Source: Isoptericola halalbus
GTDB taxonomy: Bacteria > Actinomycetota > Actinomycetes > Actinomycetales > Cellulomonadaceae
Assembly (NCBI GenBank): GCA_009663185.1
Contig: VJZX01000008.1
Location: forward strand, 62,001 to 126,000
Direction: 5' to 3'
DNA: 64,000 bases
Position numbers and translations under genes: made by a program
Part shown: piece by piece, positions 54,300 through 63,795 of the stretch
How the letters are laid out: each line of letters starts with the position of its first letter
Position numbering within the stretch: position 1 is the stretch's first letter
The notes under the pieces: generated by a model
The model's database searches: none
Told to the model about the DNA's origin: nothing
What the model saw: the letters and a program-made list of their open reading frames with translations, nothing else

Positions 54300-54497
54300 T
54301 CACTGACCGCCCTTCTGCACGAAGCCGCGGACGAACGACTCCGCGTTGGTCTCGAGCACCTCGTCGATCTCCTCGAGCAGGGCGTCCACCTCGGCGTCGC
54401 GGTCGGTCGACTGCGGCGCGGCAGGGGCCGGCGCGTCCGCGTCGTCGTCGGGCGTGCGGTCGTCGTGCTGCGGGTTGATCCGTTCCTGACCGGCCAT
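54300..54497 (-). CDS. pup: Prokaryotic ubiquitin-like protein Pup
   Basis: Small disordered protein modifier of 65 residues that tags substrates for the proteasome. Acidic middle (DDRTPDDDADAP), helical EVDALLEEIDEVLETNAESFVRGFVQK recognised by Mpa, and the C-terminal GGQ. The final Gln must be deamidated to Glu by Dop before PafA can conjugate it. The ATG at 54497 has GAAGGAGG 6 nt before it. It lies between dop (112 bp upstream) and prcB (6 bp). Confidence 0.97.
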   Translation of the reverse strand: MAGQERINPQHDDRTPDDDADAPAPAAPQSTDRDAEVDALLEEIDEVLETNAESFVRGFVQKGGQ

Positions 54498-54609
54498 GGT
54501 CCGCCTCCTTCGCTCGGTCCTGCGATGAAGTGTCGCGAACGTCAGCCTATGCGCTGTGACGCACCCCGCGTGCACCGTGCGCGGCGTGTGCGCCCAGGGC
54601 TGAACCTGT

Positions 54610-56331
54610 TCACCCCTCGCCGCGCAGGCCCTTGAGCAGCGCGGCCGCGTCGGGGCTCGCGTCGAGCAGGGCGCCGATGTGCTTGCGGGTGCCGCGTGTC
54701 GGGTCGAGCATCGGCACGCGCTGGAGCGCCGCAGAGCCCGGGATGTCGAAGATGACCGAGTCCCAGCTCGCGGCCGACACCTCGTCCGCGTAGCGGGCCA
54801 TGACCTCCCCGCGGAACCACGCGCGGGTGTCGACCGGGGGGTGGTGCACGGCGTGGGCGACCTGGGGGTCGCCCACGAGCCGCTCGACCGCGCTCGACGC
54901 CACGAGACGGTGGTAGATGCCACGCTCGGGGCGCACGTCCGACCACTGCAGGTCCATCGCGTGCAGCCGCGTGTGGTCCCACTCGAGGCCGTCGCGCACC
55001 CGCATGCCCTCGAGCAGCCGGCGCTTGGCGATCCACTCGACCTCGCGCGCGCACGACGCCGGGTCGGTGCCGAGCCGGCGCACCACCGAGCGCCAGCGGT
55101 CGAGCACGTCGTCGGACGCCTCGTCGGAGCCGAGCGCCGCGAGGGCGCGGCCCACGACCTCGGCATACGCCTCCTGGATCTCGAGCGCCGTGCGCCTGGT
55201 CCCGTCGGCGAGCTCGAGGGAGTACCGCAGCTCCAGGTCGCGGGAGACCCGCTGGACGTCCCCGACGGGGTCCGCGAGCCCCAGCGCGGCGAGCTCGGCG
55301 CGGACGGGCACCCCTGCCTCGGCGAGGTCGTCGAGGTTCTCGAGCATCCACAGCACGAGCGACGTCGTGCCGAGCTTGAGGTACGTGGCGACCTCGAACA
55401 GGTTGGCGTCACCGAGGATCAGGTGCAGGCGGCGCCAGCGGGTGCGGTCCGCGTGCGGCTCGTCGCGCGTGTTGACGATGGGCCGGCGCAGCGTCGTCTC
55501 CAGACCGACCTCGGCCTCGATGTAGTCGGCGCGCTGCGACAGCTGGTAGCCCGCCTCGGCGCCCGTGGGGCCCAGACCCACGCGGCCCGAGCCGGCGAAG
55601 ACCTGCCGCGTCACCAGGAACGGCGTGAGCAGCTCGACGAGCGTGCCGAACGGCAGCGCCCGGTCGACCAGATAGTTCTCGTGCGTGCCGTAGCTCGCGC
55701 CCTTGCCGTCGACGTTGTTCTTGTACAGCACGACCTCGGAGCCCGGGACCTGCGCGAGCTCGCGCGAGGCAGCGAGCATGACCCGCTCGCCGGCGACGTC
55801 CCACAGGACGCCGTCGAGCGGGTTGGTCACCTCGGGGGACGAGTACTCAGGGTGCGCGTGGTCCACGTAGAGCCGCGCCCCGTTCGTCAGGATGCAGTTG
55901 GCCGCGCTCGGGTCGTCGTACTCCTCGCCCACCGGCCGCTCGACGTCTTCGGGTCCCTGGGCGCGCCGCGACCGGCCCCCGGGCGCGCCGGTGCTCCCGG
56001 CCACCCGGGCCGACGGAGGGCCGGCAGGCGTGTCGACAGCGACGGAGGCGCCAGCCACCGGTCCGGGCGGCGCGGGCCGCGTCGGGTCGTCGGTGAGCAG
56101 CGACGGGTGGGCCGACGCCCGCTGCAGGTGGAAGCCGCGCGCGTCCTGCAGCGGGTCCTCGTCGTCGTAGTCCCACCGGGCCGGGGGGTGCCCCCCGGGC
56201 CGGCCACCCGAGACGAGGGCTCGATAGGTCGTCACGACCTGCGAGCTCATGAGCATCGGGTTCGCCAGCGGCCGACCCGGGGACAGCACTCCGTACTCGG
56301 TCTCGATGCCCATCACACGACGAACGCTCAC
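54610..56331 (-). CDS. dop: Pup deamidase/depupylase
   Basis: Converts the C-terminal Gln of Pup to Glu and also removes Pup from substrates. 573 residues, PafA-like fold: [92 protein letters not shown]. The Dop-specific loop (about residues 72-141) is a long Ala/Pro/Gly-rich insertion, far longer than in the mycobacterial enzyme as I remember it. The GTG at 56331 follows GGGTGGGCGC. It lies between mpa/arc and pup. Confidence 0.96.
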   Translation of the reverse strand: MSVRRVMGIETEYGVLSPGRPLANPMLMSSQVVTTYRALVSGGRPGGHPPARWDYDDEDPLQDARGFHLQRASAHPSLLTDDPTRPAPPGPVAGASVAVDTPAGPPSARVAGSTGAPGGRSRRAQGPEDVERPVGEEYDDPSAANCILTNGARLYVDHAHPEYSSPEVTNPLDGVLWDVAGERVMLAASRELAQVPGSEVVLYKNNVDGKGASYGTHENYLVDRALPFGTLVELLTPFLVTRQVFAGSGRVGLGPTGAEAGYQLSQRADYIEAEVGLETTLRRPIVNTRDEPHADRTRWRRLHLILGDANLFEVATYLKLGTTSLVLWMLENLDDLAEAGVPVRAELAALGLADPVGDVQRVSRDLELRYSLELADGTRRTALEIQEAYAEVVGRALAALGSDEASDDVLDRWRSVVRRLGTDPASCAREVEWIAKRRLLEGMRVRDGLEWDHTRLHAMDLQWSDVRPERGIYHRLVASSAVERLVGDPQVAHAVHHPPVDTRAWFRGEVMARYADEVSAASWDSVIFDIPGSAALQRVPMLDPTRGTRKHIGALLDASPDAAALLKGLRGEG

Positions 56332-56353
56332 GCGCCCACCCTACGGCGAGACC

Positions 56354-57997
56354 TCACAGGTACTGGCCCGTGTTCGTGACGGTGTCGATCGTGCGCGGCG
56401 TACCGTTCTCGCCCTTCTTCTGGACGATCGTGCGGATGAAGACGATGCGCTCGCCCTTCTTGCCGCTGATCCTCGCCCAGTCGTCGGGGTTCGTGGTGTT
56501 CGGCAGGTCCTCGTTCTCCTTGAACTCGTCGACGCAGGCGCTGAGCAGGTGCTCCACCCGGATGCCTCGGCGACCCGTTCGCAGCAGGTCCTTGATGGCC
56601 GACTTCTTGGCGCGGTCCACGACGTTCTGGATCATCGCCCCGGAGGTGAAGTCCTTGAAGTACAGGACCTCCTTGTCCCCGGACGCGTAGGTGACCTCGA
56701 GGAACTGGTTGTCCTCGTCCTCGGCGTACATGCGCTCGACGACGCTGCGGACCATCGCCTCGACGGCCTCCGCGTGGTGGCCGCCGTGCTCGGCCAGGTC
56801 GTCGGCGTGGATCGGCAGGTCCGGGGTCAGGTACTTGCCGAAGATCTCCTTGGCCCCTTCGGCGTCAGGCCGCTCGATCTTGATCTTCACGTCGAGGCGG
56901 CCAGGGCGAAGGATCGCCGGGTCGATCATGTCCTCGCGGTTCGATGCACCGATGACGATGACGTTCTCGAGCCGCTCGACGCCGTCGATCTCGGCCAGGA
57001 GCTGCGGCACGATCGTGGTCTCGACGTCGGACGACAGACCCGTGCCGCGCGTGCGGAACAGGGACTCCATCTCGTCGAAGAAGACGACCACGGGCATGCC
57101 CTGGGACGCCTTCTCGCGTGCCCGGGCGAAGATCAGGCGGATGTGGCGCTCGGTCTCGCCCACGTACTTGTTGAGGAGCTCCGGACCCTTGACGTTGAGG
57201 AAGTAGCTCTTGGCGTTCGGGTCCCCGCCGCGCTTGTCGGCGACCATCTTGGCGAGCGAGCTCGCGACCGCCTTGGCGATGAGCGTCTTGCCGCACCCGG
57301 GCGGGCCGTACAGCAGCACGCCCTTGGGCGGGCGCAGGCCGTGCTCGCGGAACAGGTCGGGGTGGGAGAACGGCAGCTCGACCGCGTCGCGGATCGCCTC
57401 GATCTGCGGCCCCAGGCCACCGATGTCCTCGTAGGCGATGTCGGGGACCTCCTCGAGGACGAGCTCCTCGACCTCCGACTTGGGCACGATCTCGAACACG
57501 AACCCGCTGCGCACGTCGACGGTGAGCGAGTCCCCGACGCGCAGGTTCACCCCGCGGACCGAGCCGGCGAGCCGCACGACGCGCTCCTCGTCCGCGCGTC
57601 CGACGACCAGCACGCGGTCCTCGTCGAGCACCTCCTTGACGGTGACGAGCTCGCCCGTGCGCTCGAAGCCACCGGCAGACACGACCGTCATGGCCTCGTT
57701 GAGCTTGACCTCCTGGCCGGGCTCGAGCCCGTTCACGTCCAGGCTCGGGCTCGCCGAGACGTGCATCTTGCGGCCCGACGACGAGATGTCGACCGACCCG
57801 TCCTCGTGGGCGGCGAGGAACGTGGCGTACGTGCCCGGGGGCTTGGCGAGCTCGTCGATCTGCTTCTTGAGCTCGACGATCTGGTCGCGCGCGGCACGCA
57901 ACGCCTCGGCGAGCCGCTCGTTCTTGGCGGCCAGGAGCGCGAGCTGGGCGTCCCGGCTCGGGCCCGATGGTTCGGGGCGGACAGTGTTCTCGGTCAT
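56354..57997 (-). CDS. arc: Proteasome-associated AAA ATPase (Mpa/ARC)
   Basis: Hexameric unfoldase that recruits pupylated proteins and feeds them to the 20S core. 547 residues: N-terminal coiled coil (about 18-55, [31 protein letters not shown]), two OB folds (about 60-190), AAA domain with Walker A GPPGCGKT, Walker [12 protein letters not shown] and the Arg-finger region [16 protein letters not shown]. The C-terminus is GQYL, the proteasome-docking motif. The ATG at 57997 gives [12 protein letters not shown]. First gene of the Pup-proteasome run. Confidence 0.97.
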   Translation of the reverse strand: MTENTVRPEPSGPSRDAQLALLAAKNERLAEALRAARDQIVELKKQIDELAKPPGTYATFLAAHEDGSVDISSSGRKMHVSASPSLDVNGLEPGQEVKLNEAMTVVSAGGFERTGELVTVKEVLDEDRVLVVGRADEERVVRLAGSVRGVNLRVGDSLTVDVRSGFVFEIVPKSEVEELVLEEVPDIAYEDIGGLGPQIEAIRDAVELPFSHPDLFREHGLRPPKGVLLYGPPGCGKTLIAKAVASSLAKMVADKRGGDPNAKSYFLNVKGPELLNKYVGETERHIRLIFARAREKASQGMPVVVFFDEMESLFRTRGTGLSSDVETTIVPQLLAEIDGVERLENVIVIGASNREDMIDPAILRPGRLDVKIKIERPDAEGAKEIFGKYLTPDLPIHADDLAEHGGHHAEAVEAMVRSVVERMYAEDEDNQFLEVTYASGDKEVLYFKDFTSGAMIQNVVDRAKKSAIKDLLRTGRRGIRVEHLLSACVDEFKENEDLPNTTNPDDWARISGKKGERIVFIRTIVQKKGENGTPRTIDTVTNTGQYL

Positions 57998-58190
57998 CGC
58001 ATCCCCCTCTCGTGCAGGCCCGGGTCGCGGCCTCCCCGGTCAGGGAAGGTGCTCCCGAGATACAGCACCCTAGATGTCATCGACGACACTCGGTGGATGA
58101 TTTCGCGGAGCGGCGGCCAGGTTCACACGACCGTCACCAGACGGTGACCGCACCGAGACCTACGGATCGCCCTCCACCACGATCTCCGGC

Positions 58191-59201
58191 TCAGGCCTCG
58201 TGCGCGCCATCCTGGCCGACCTCGCGCCGCACGCGCCGCACCTTCTTGTCCGACACGGGGCGCTCGCCGAGGTCCTCCTCGGTCCACTCGGCGTCGGGAC
58301 CGGGGTACGCGCCCTTGGCGGGCCGGCGCTTGCGCTCGGGTGGCACGACGCCGTCGGCGAGCCGCCGCGCGGTGACGAGGAAGCCGGTGTGCCCGATCAT
58401 GCGGTGCTGCGGACGTACCGCGAGGCCCTCGAGGTGCCAGCCGCGCACCATCGACTCCCACGCCGTGGGCTCGGCGAACCGGCCGTCCGCGCGCAGGTCC
58501 TCCGCGGTCCGGGACAGCTGCGTCGCCGTCGCCACGTACGCCACGAGCACCCCGCCGGGAACGAGCGCCCGGGCGACGACGTCGATGTTCTCCCACGGCG
58601 CGAGCATGTCGAGCACGACCCGGTCGATCGTGCCCGGCTCGGCGACCGTCGGCAGCACGTCCGCGAGGTCGCCGACCGAGAGCCGCCACGCGGGGTGCTC
58701 GCCGCCGAAGAAGGTCTCGACGTTGCCGCGCGCGATGGCGGCGAAGTCCTCGCGCCGCTCGATCGAGCGCAGCTCGCCGGCGTCCCCGACGGCCCGCAGG
58801 AGCGACATGGTCAGCGCGCCCGACCCGACGCCCGCCTCGACGACGCGTGCGCCGGGGAAGATGTCCGCCATCTGCACGATCTGCCCGGCGTCCTTGGGGT
58901 ACACGACCGCCGCGCCGCGCGGCATCGACAGCACATAGTCGCTGAGCAGCGGGCGCAGGGCCAGGTACTCGATGCCGGCCGTGTTGGTCACGACCCAGCC
59001 CTCGGGCTTGCCGATCAGCTCCTCGTGCCGGAAGTAGCCCTTGTGTGTGTGGAAGGTTCCGCCCGGGGTGAGCGTGATCGTGTGCAGGCGGCCCTTGGGG
59101 TCGGTCAGCTGCACCTTGTCGCCCACGCGCAGCGGGCCCCGGCGCAGGTCGGCGCCGGTGGCCGTGGTGGTCTTCGGGGGCGTGGGGTCGGCGGAAGTCA
59201 C
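58191..59201 (-). CDS. trmI: tRNA (adenine-58-N1)-methyltransferase TrmI
   Basis: SAM-dependent enzyme that makes m1A58 in the tRNA T-loop. N-terminal beta domain (RVGDKVQLTDPKGRLHTITLTPGGTFHTHKG), then catalytic domain with VVEAGVGSGALTMSLLRAVG (SAM loop), LSMPRGAAVVYPKDAGQIVQMADIFPG and LDMLAPWENID. The Lys/Arg-rich C-terminal extension is typical of actinobacteria. GTG 59201 is used; a TTG at 59210 is possible, and neither has a good ribosome site. It commonly lies upstream of proteasome genes in actinobacteria, as here. Confidence 0.93.
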   Translation of the reverse strand: MTSADPTPPKTTTATGADLRRGPLRVGDKVQLTDPKGRLHTITLTPGGTFHTHKGYFRHEELIGKPEGWVVTNTAGIEYLALRPLLSDYVLSMPRGAAVVYPKDAGQIVQMADIFPGARVVEAGVGSGALTMSLLRAVGDAGELRSIERREDFAAIARGNVETFFGGEHPAWRLSVGDLADVLPTVAEPGTIDRVVLDMLAPWENIDVVARALVPGGVLVAYVATATQLSRTAEDLRADGRFAEPTAWESMVRGWHLEGLAVRPQHRMIGHTGFLVTARRLADGVVPPERKRRPAKGAYPGPDAEWTEEDLGERPVSDKKVRRVRREVGQDGAHEA

Positions 59202-59249
59202 GGCGGGCAAGTCTACTGGCGCAGCCCGTTCGACCGGCGCACGGGCGGG

Positions 59250-60368
59250 CTACCGGTGCACGGCCGCCGCGACGCGAGCCACGTCGAGGACCGCGGTGAC
59301 GCTTCCGCCGTCGAGCACGGGCACGACGCGCGCGCCTGCGGAGCTCCGCGCGAGCCGCTCGAGCAGGTCGGGCCCGGACAGGTGGGCGTCCACGCCGGAG
59401 CCGGGCGGGAACGGCACGACCGCGGCGTCGACCGGGGTCGTGGCCGAGTGCTCGCGCGGCACCGCGGCCGCCGCGGACGGGTCGACCCATCCGAGCGGGT
59501 CGCCGGTGGGCCCCACGACCACGATCGCGCTGCTCGGGTGCCCGGCGACCGCGATGCCGGCGTCGGCCACGCTCGTGCCGGACCGCACGACGACCGCCGG
59601 CGTGGCCAGGGTGCGCACGCTGATCCCGGTGAGGCGTTCGCGACGTCGCTCGGCGGTGATCGCCTCACCCGCCCCAGACCACAGGAACGCGCCGACGAGC
59701 GCGGCCAACATGACGTCGAACCAGCTCGTCTGCCGGCCCTGGGCGAGCGGCCACACCAGCGCCCCCACGACGACGCCGACCGCCACGAGGCGGCCCACCC
59801 AGCCGGCGACGACCGTGCCCTTGGCGCGCGACGCGGTGATGGCCCACACGAGCGACTCGAGGATCTGACCGCCGTCGAGCGGGAGTCCCGGCAGCAGGTT
59901 GAACAGGCCGACGAACGCGTTGGAGAACGCCCCCGCGTACAGCAGCACCGCGGGGACCGACTCCACGGTCTGCGCCTGGAACGCGAACCACAGCCCAACG
60001 GCGAGGGCCAGGTTGGTCAGCGGCCCGACGACGGCGACGAGCGCGGCGTCGGCCGGGCGACGGCTCGCGCCCGTGTACGCGGTGTGGCCGCCCCACAGGG
60101 TCACCGCGAGCTCGGTGACCTGGTGCCCACGAGCGCGGGCCACGAGCGCGTGGGCGACCTCGTGGAGGAAGACCGAGCCGAACAGCAGGAGGACGAACGC
60201 GAACGAGACGAGGAGCACGCCGGTCGAGTCCAGGAACGGGGCGCGGACGCGGACGGTGGGGGCGAAGACGAGCGTGAGGACGACGGCGGCGAGGAACCAC
60301 GAGGGCGTGACGACGACGGGCGCACCCGCGACGCGGCCGACGACCCAGCCCTTGGAACGAGAGGTCAC
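59250..60368 (-). CDS. Site-2 protease family (M50) metalloprotease with CBS-like C-terminus
   Basis: Intramembrane zinc protease of 372 residues. Hydrophobic segments run from about 20 to 225. The zinc motif is H69-E70-V-A-H73 in FLHEVAHALV, and the third ligand is in LFNLLPGLPLDGGQ. The C-terminal half (about 245-372) resembles a CBS domain pair: SGISVRTL-type start (LTGISVRTLATPAVVV), SSAIVVVGPTGDPLGWVD and VVPVLDGGSVTAVLDVARV, likely a nucleotide-sensing module. GTG start at 60368, divergent from the nuclease gene by 72 bp. Confidence 0.9.
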   Translation of the reverse strand: MTSRSKGWVVGRVAGAPVVVTPSWFLAAVVLTLVFAPTVRVRAPFLDSTGVLLVSFAFVLLLFGSVFLHEVAHALVARARGHQVTELAVTLWGGHTAYTGASRRPADAALVAVVGPLTNLALAVGLWFAFQAQTVESVPAVLLYAGAFSNAFVGLFNLLPGLPLDGGQILESLVWAITASRAKGTVVAGWVGRLVAVGVVVGALVWPLAQGRQTSWFDVMLAALVGAFLWSGAGEAITAERRRERLTGISVRTLATPAVVVRSGTSVADAGIAVAGHPSSAIVVVGPTGDPLGWVDPSAAAAVPREHSATTPVDAAVVPFPPGSGVDAHLSGPDLLERLARSSAGARVVPVLDGGSVTAVLDVARVAAAVHR

Positions 60369-60440
60369 GCGGTCAGGCTATCGGCGGCACCTGTGGACAA
60401 CCTGTCGGACGTGTCCCCCGCTCGCCGTAGGGTGGCCGAC

Positions 60441-61352
60441 ATGACGACGACCGCGGAGCAGATCGCACCGGAGCTCGAGTGCGACCTCGAGGACGCGGAG
60501 GTCTCCCCGGCCGTACCTCGCCTGCCCGCGCTGTCGCCGTCGCGCGCCAACGACTTCATGCAGTGCCCCCTGCTCTTCCGGTTCCGGATGGTCGACCGCC
60601 TGCCCGAACCGCCGTCGTCGGCCGCGGCGCGCGGCACGCTGGTCCACGCGGTGCTGGAGCGTCTCTACGACGCCCCGCTCGGCGAGCGCACGCGGGACGC
60701 CGCGCTCGGGCTCCTGCCCGGCGAGTGGGACCGGCTGCTGGCCACCGAGCCGCGGTACGCGCAGCTGTTCGCGCCGGGCGGTGATGCCGACGGCGTCCCG
60801 CTCGACACCTGGCTCGGCGGCGCCGGGCGGCTCCTCCGCACCTACTTCACGCTCGAGGACCCGAACCGGCTCGAACCCGAGGCACGTGAGCTGCGCGTCG
60901 AGACCCGCCTGACGGACGGGCCGCTGCTGCGCGGCATCGTCGACCGCCTCGACGTGGCGCCGAACGGGTCGGTGCGCGTCGTCGACTACAAGACGGGCAA
61001 GGCTCCTCGGCCCGGGTTCGAGGCCTCCGCGCTGTTCCAGATGCGCTTCTACGGGCTCGTGATCTGGCGCGAGCGCGGCACCCTGCCCAAGATGCTCCAG
61101 CTCGTCTACCTCGGCGACGGCCAGGTGCTGCGCGCCGAGCCGGACGAGCGCGAGCTCGAGGTCACCGAGGCCAAGGTCCGGGCGCTGTGGTCGGCCATCG
61201 AGGAAGCCGCACGCTCGGGCGACTGGAAGTCTCGCCGCAGCCGGTTGTGCGACTGGTGCGCGCACCAGGGGATCTGCCCGGAGTTCGGCGGGACGCCGCC
61301 CGCGATCCCCGAGGGCGCGCTGCGCGAGCGCCTCGGCATCGACGCGGCGTAG
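60441..61352 (+). CDS. RecB-family PD-(D/E)XK nuclease with predicted [4Fe-4S] cluster
   Basis: 303-residue stand-alone nuclease of the PDDEXK_1 (Cas4/AddB/RecB-like) type. H69 in GTLVHAVLERL, D168 in GIVDRLDV, D182-x-K184 in VVDYKTGK and Q200 form the active site. C42 in FMQCPLLF plus C270, C273 and C279 in LCDWCAHQGICPEF are positioned to bind an iron-sulfur cluster. It lacks a helicase domain. The ATG at 60441 is used; the frame upstream is antisense to the protease. DNA repair is likely; there is no CRISPR nearby to suggest Cas4. Confidence 0.9.
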   Translation: MTTTAEQIAPELECDLEDAEVSPAVPRLPALSPSRANDFMQCPLLFRFRMVDRLPEPPSSAAARGTLVHAVLERLYDAPLGERTRDAALGLLPGEWDRLLATEPRYAQLFAPGGDADGVPLDTWLGGAGRLLRTYFTLEDPNRLEPEARELRVETRLTDGPLLRGIVDRLDVAPNGSVRVVDYKTGKAPRPGFEASALFQMRFYGLVIWRERGTLPKMLQLVYLGDGQVLRAEPDERELEVTEAKVRALWSAIEEAARSGDWKSRRSRLCDWCAHQGICPEFGGTPPAIPEGALRERLGIDAA

Positions 61353-61354
61353 CC

Positions 61355-62059
61355 TCAGGCGACGTCTTCCCGGCGGGCGGTGAGGTCGAGCACCTCGCCG
61401 CTCGCGATGCGCGCCATCGTGCCGACGTCGACCTGCGTGAGCGACGACGCGCGGCTGAGACCCGCGAGGTACGGGACAGCCACCACGGCCTCGACGCCGA
61501 GTGTGCGGGCGCCGGCCGCGAGCGCCGAGGCGATGCCTGTGGGCGAGTCCTCGATCGCGACGCAGCGCCGAGGATCGACGCCGAGCCGCTCCGCCGCCAC
61601 GAGGTACGGCTCGGGATCGGGCTTGCCGCGCGTCACCTGGTCCCCGGTGACGAGCGTGGCGAACGCGCCGTCCGGACCGCGCGAGACGACCTCCTCGGCC
61701 AGCACCGTGTAGGACATCGTCACGAGCGCGCACGGCACTCCCGCATCGGCGAGCGACGCAAGGAGCTCGCGCGCCCCAGGCTGCCATGGCACGCGCATGC
61801 GGACCTCGCTCGTGACGCGCTCCAGGAGGCGGTCGACGATGTCCGCGGCCGGCAGGTCGACGCCGGCGCCCCGGAGCACCTCGGCCGACGCGAGCAGCGG
61901 CTTGCCGACGAGCTGAAGCGCCTTCTCGTGCGACCAGTGACCGCCGTGGGCCGCGACGAGCTCGTGCTCGGCACGGATCCAGTACGGCTCGGTGTCGACG
62001 AGGGTGCCGTCCATGTCCCACAGGACGGCGTCGGGCAGGGGCAGGGTCGCGGTGCTCAG
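61355..62059 (-). CDS. HAD-superfamily hydrolase (beta-phosphoglucomutase-like), probable CTG start
   Basis: 234-residue HAD phosphatase: motif I D15-M-D17-G-T, TLVTGDQVTRGKPDPEPYL (motif III Lys), VAIEDSPTGIASALAAGA (motif IV). Family members dephosphorylate sugar or related phosphates. The only ATG (62014) begins at M16 and would remove the nucleophile D15. Between it and the upstream in-frame TAG there is no ATG, GTG or TTG, only CTG codons. CTG 62059 has GGGAG 6 nt before it and is taken as the start. Confidence 0.88.
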   Translation of the reverse strand: MSTATLPLPDAVLWDMDGTLVDTEPYWIRAEHELVAAHGGHWSHEKALQLVGKPLLASAEVLRGAGVDLPAADIVDRLLERVTSEVRMRVPWQPGARELLASLADAGVPCALVTMSYTVLAEEVVSRGPDGAFATLVTGDQVTRGKPDPEPYLVAAERLGVDPRRCVAIEDSPTGIASALAAGARTLGVEAVVAVPYLAGLSRASSLTQVDVGTMARIASGEVLDLTARREDVA

Positions 62060-62144
62060 GGCGGTCTCCCGGTGGGTGCGCTAGGGGTGGGCCGCCCCGA
62101 GCGTACCCACGTGCGGGCCGACGACGCCGGTGCGACCGTGAGGC

Positions 62145-63785
62145 ATGCGTGTCGCGATCGTCGGAGCCACGGGCAACGCCGGGACCGCACTCGGGCGCGC
62201 TCTGGAGGCCGAGCCCGGTGTCACGTCGGTCCTCTGCCTCGCCCGACGTCTGCCGGACCGGACCGCGGAACCGTACCGGGCCGCCGAGTGGGCGACCGCC
62301 GACATCGCGGCCACCGAGCCCGACGACGTCGTCGTCGACCGCCTCGCCGAGACCGTCCGCGGCGCCGACGCCGTGGTCCACCTCGCATGGCTCATCCAGC
62401 CCAACCGGCAGCGCGAGCTGCTGCGCCGCAGCAACGTCGACGGCACGCGCAGGGTCGCCGACGCGGTGGCACGCGCCGGTGTGCCGCACCTCGTCGTCGC
62501 CTCCTCGGTCGGCGCCTACTCCCCCGTCGACGACGACACTCCGCGGCGCGAGGACTGGCCGACCGCCGGTATCGCGACGTCGCACTACAGCGTCGACAAG
62601 GCCGCACAGGAGCGCGTGCTGGACCGGTTCGAGCGGGAGCACCCGGACGTCACGGTCGCCCGGCTGCGCACGGCGCTGATGTTCCAGGCCGACGCAGCGC
62701 AGGAGATCGCGCGGTACTTCCTCGGCCCGCTCGTGCCGACGCCGCTGCTCCGCCGGGGCCGGCTGCCCCTCGTCCTGCTGCCCACGGGTCTGCGGGTCCA
62801 GGCCGTGCACGCCGACGACGCCGCGGACGCCTATCGGCGGGTCGTCGTCGGGCGGGCGGGCGGCGCGTTCAACGTCGCCGCGGACGACCTCCTGCGCGGC
62901 GAGGACCTGGCTCGCGTGCTCGACCACGGCCGGTTCGTCGAGGTCCCTCCGGCTGTCGTCCGGACGGCCGTCGCGCTCGCCTACCGGTCGCGCGCCGTCC
63001 CGACCGATCCCGGCTGGGTCGACATGGCCATGGGAGTGCCGGTCCTCGACACGACCCGGATCGGGACCGAGCTCGGCTGGCGGCCACGGCACACCGCGGC
63101 GGGCGCGATCGAGGAGCTGCTCGCCGGCATGGGAGAGGGCCGAGGTGTGCGATCGGCCCCGATGCGCCCGGCCACGCCACGGCCTGCCGCCACCTCGACG
63201 ATGCCGCTGCGCCGACGGGAGTCCGCCCAGGTCCCGGAGCACATGGACCGGTACCTGTTCGGCCTGTACCTCTCGGACCACTTCACGGGCTCGACGGCGG
63301 GCCTGGAGCGGATCGAGCGCATGGCCGCTGCCTACCGGGACACCCCGTTCCACGGCGAGCTCGTCGAGACGGCCGAGCAGATCCGGGCCGAGCGCGAGCT
63401 GATCCGCAGCCTGCTGGACGCGCTCGGGGTGCCTCGTCGCCGCCACCGACAGGCCGCCGCGTGGGCCGCCGAGCGCGTCGGGCGCCTCAAGCTCAACGGC
63501 CGCCTGATCGAGCGCTCGCCGATGACCGCGGTGCTCGAGGCCGAGCTCATGCGGTCGGCGGTCCTCGGGAAGATCGGCGGCTGGCAGACGCTCGGTGAGC
63601 ACGCCGAGGACCTCGGTCTCGACCCTGCGCAGTTCGACGAGCTGATCGAGACCGCCCGCCACCAGATCGCGGTGCTCGACCGGTTCCACGAGTACGTGCG
63701 TTCCCGCGCGTTCCGCGCGGAGCGTCCGCTCGGAGCGGCCGACGCGGGGCGGGCAACGAAGGCGGGTGAGAGCGAAGGCGCCTAA
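62145..63785 (+). CDS. NAD-dependent epimerase/dehydratase fused to a helical C-terminal domain
   Basis: 546-residue two-part protein. Residues 1 to about 320 are an extended short-chain dehydrogenase: MRVAIVGATGNAGTAL (NAD loop), VVHLAWLIQPNRQ, VVASSVGAYSPVD and YSVDK with the catalytic Tyr and Lys. A Pro/Arg-rich linker (about 328-360) leads to an all-helical domain (about 367-530, MDRYLFGLYLSDHFTGSTAG through FHEYVRSRAF) of a kind I do not recognise with certainty; it has the look of a four-helix bundle. Substrate unknown. The ATG at 62145 gives the NAD loop directly. Confidence 0.85.
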   Translation: MRVAIVGATGNAGTALGRALEAEPGVTSVLCLARRLPDRTAEPYRAAEWATADIAATEPDDVVVDRLAETVRGADAVVHLAWLIQPNRQRELLRRSNVDGTRRVADAVARAGVPHLVVASSVGAYSPVDDDTPRREDWPTAGIATSHYSVDKAAQERVLDRFEREHPDVTVARLRTALMFQADAAQEIARYFLGPLVPTPLLRRGRLPLVLLPTGLRVQAVHADDAADAYRRVVVGRAGGAFNVAADDLLRGEDLARVLDHGRFVEVPPAVVRTAVALAYRSRAVPTDPGWVDMAMGVPVLDTTRIGTELGWRPRHTAAGAIEELLAGMGEGRGVRSAPMRPATPRPAATSTMPLRRRESAQVPEHMDRYLFGLYLSDHFTGSTAGLERIERMAAAYRDTPFHGELVETAEQIRAERELIRSLLDALGVPRRRHRQAAAWAAERVGRLKLNGRLIERSPMTAVLEAELMRSAVLGKIGGWQTLGEHAEDLGLDPAQFDELIETARHQIAVLDRFHEYVRSRAFRAERPLGAADAGRATKAGESEGA

Positions 63786-63795
63786 GTTCCTGAGC

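Noticed and set aside
60441-61352. Cas4 as part of a CRISPR locus
   Set aside because: No repeat array or cas1/cas2 occurs in the window; neighbours are housekeeping genes.
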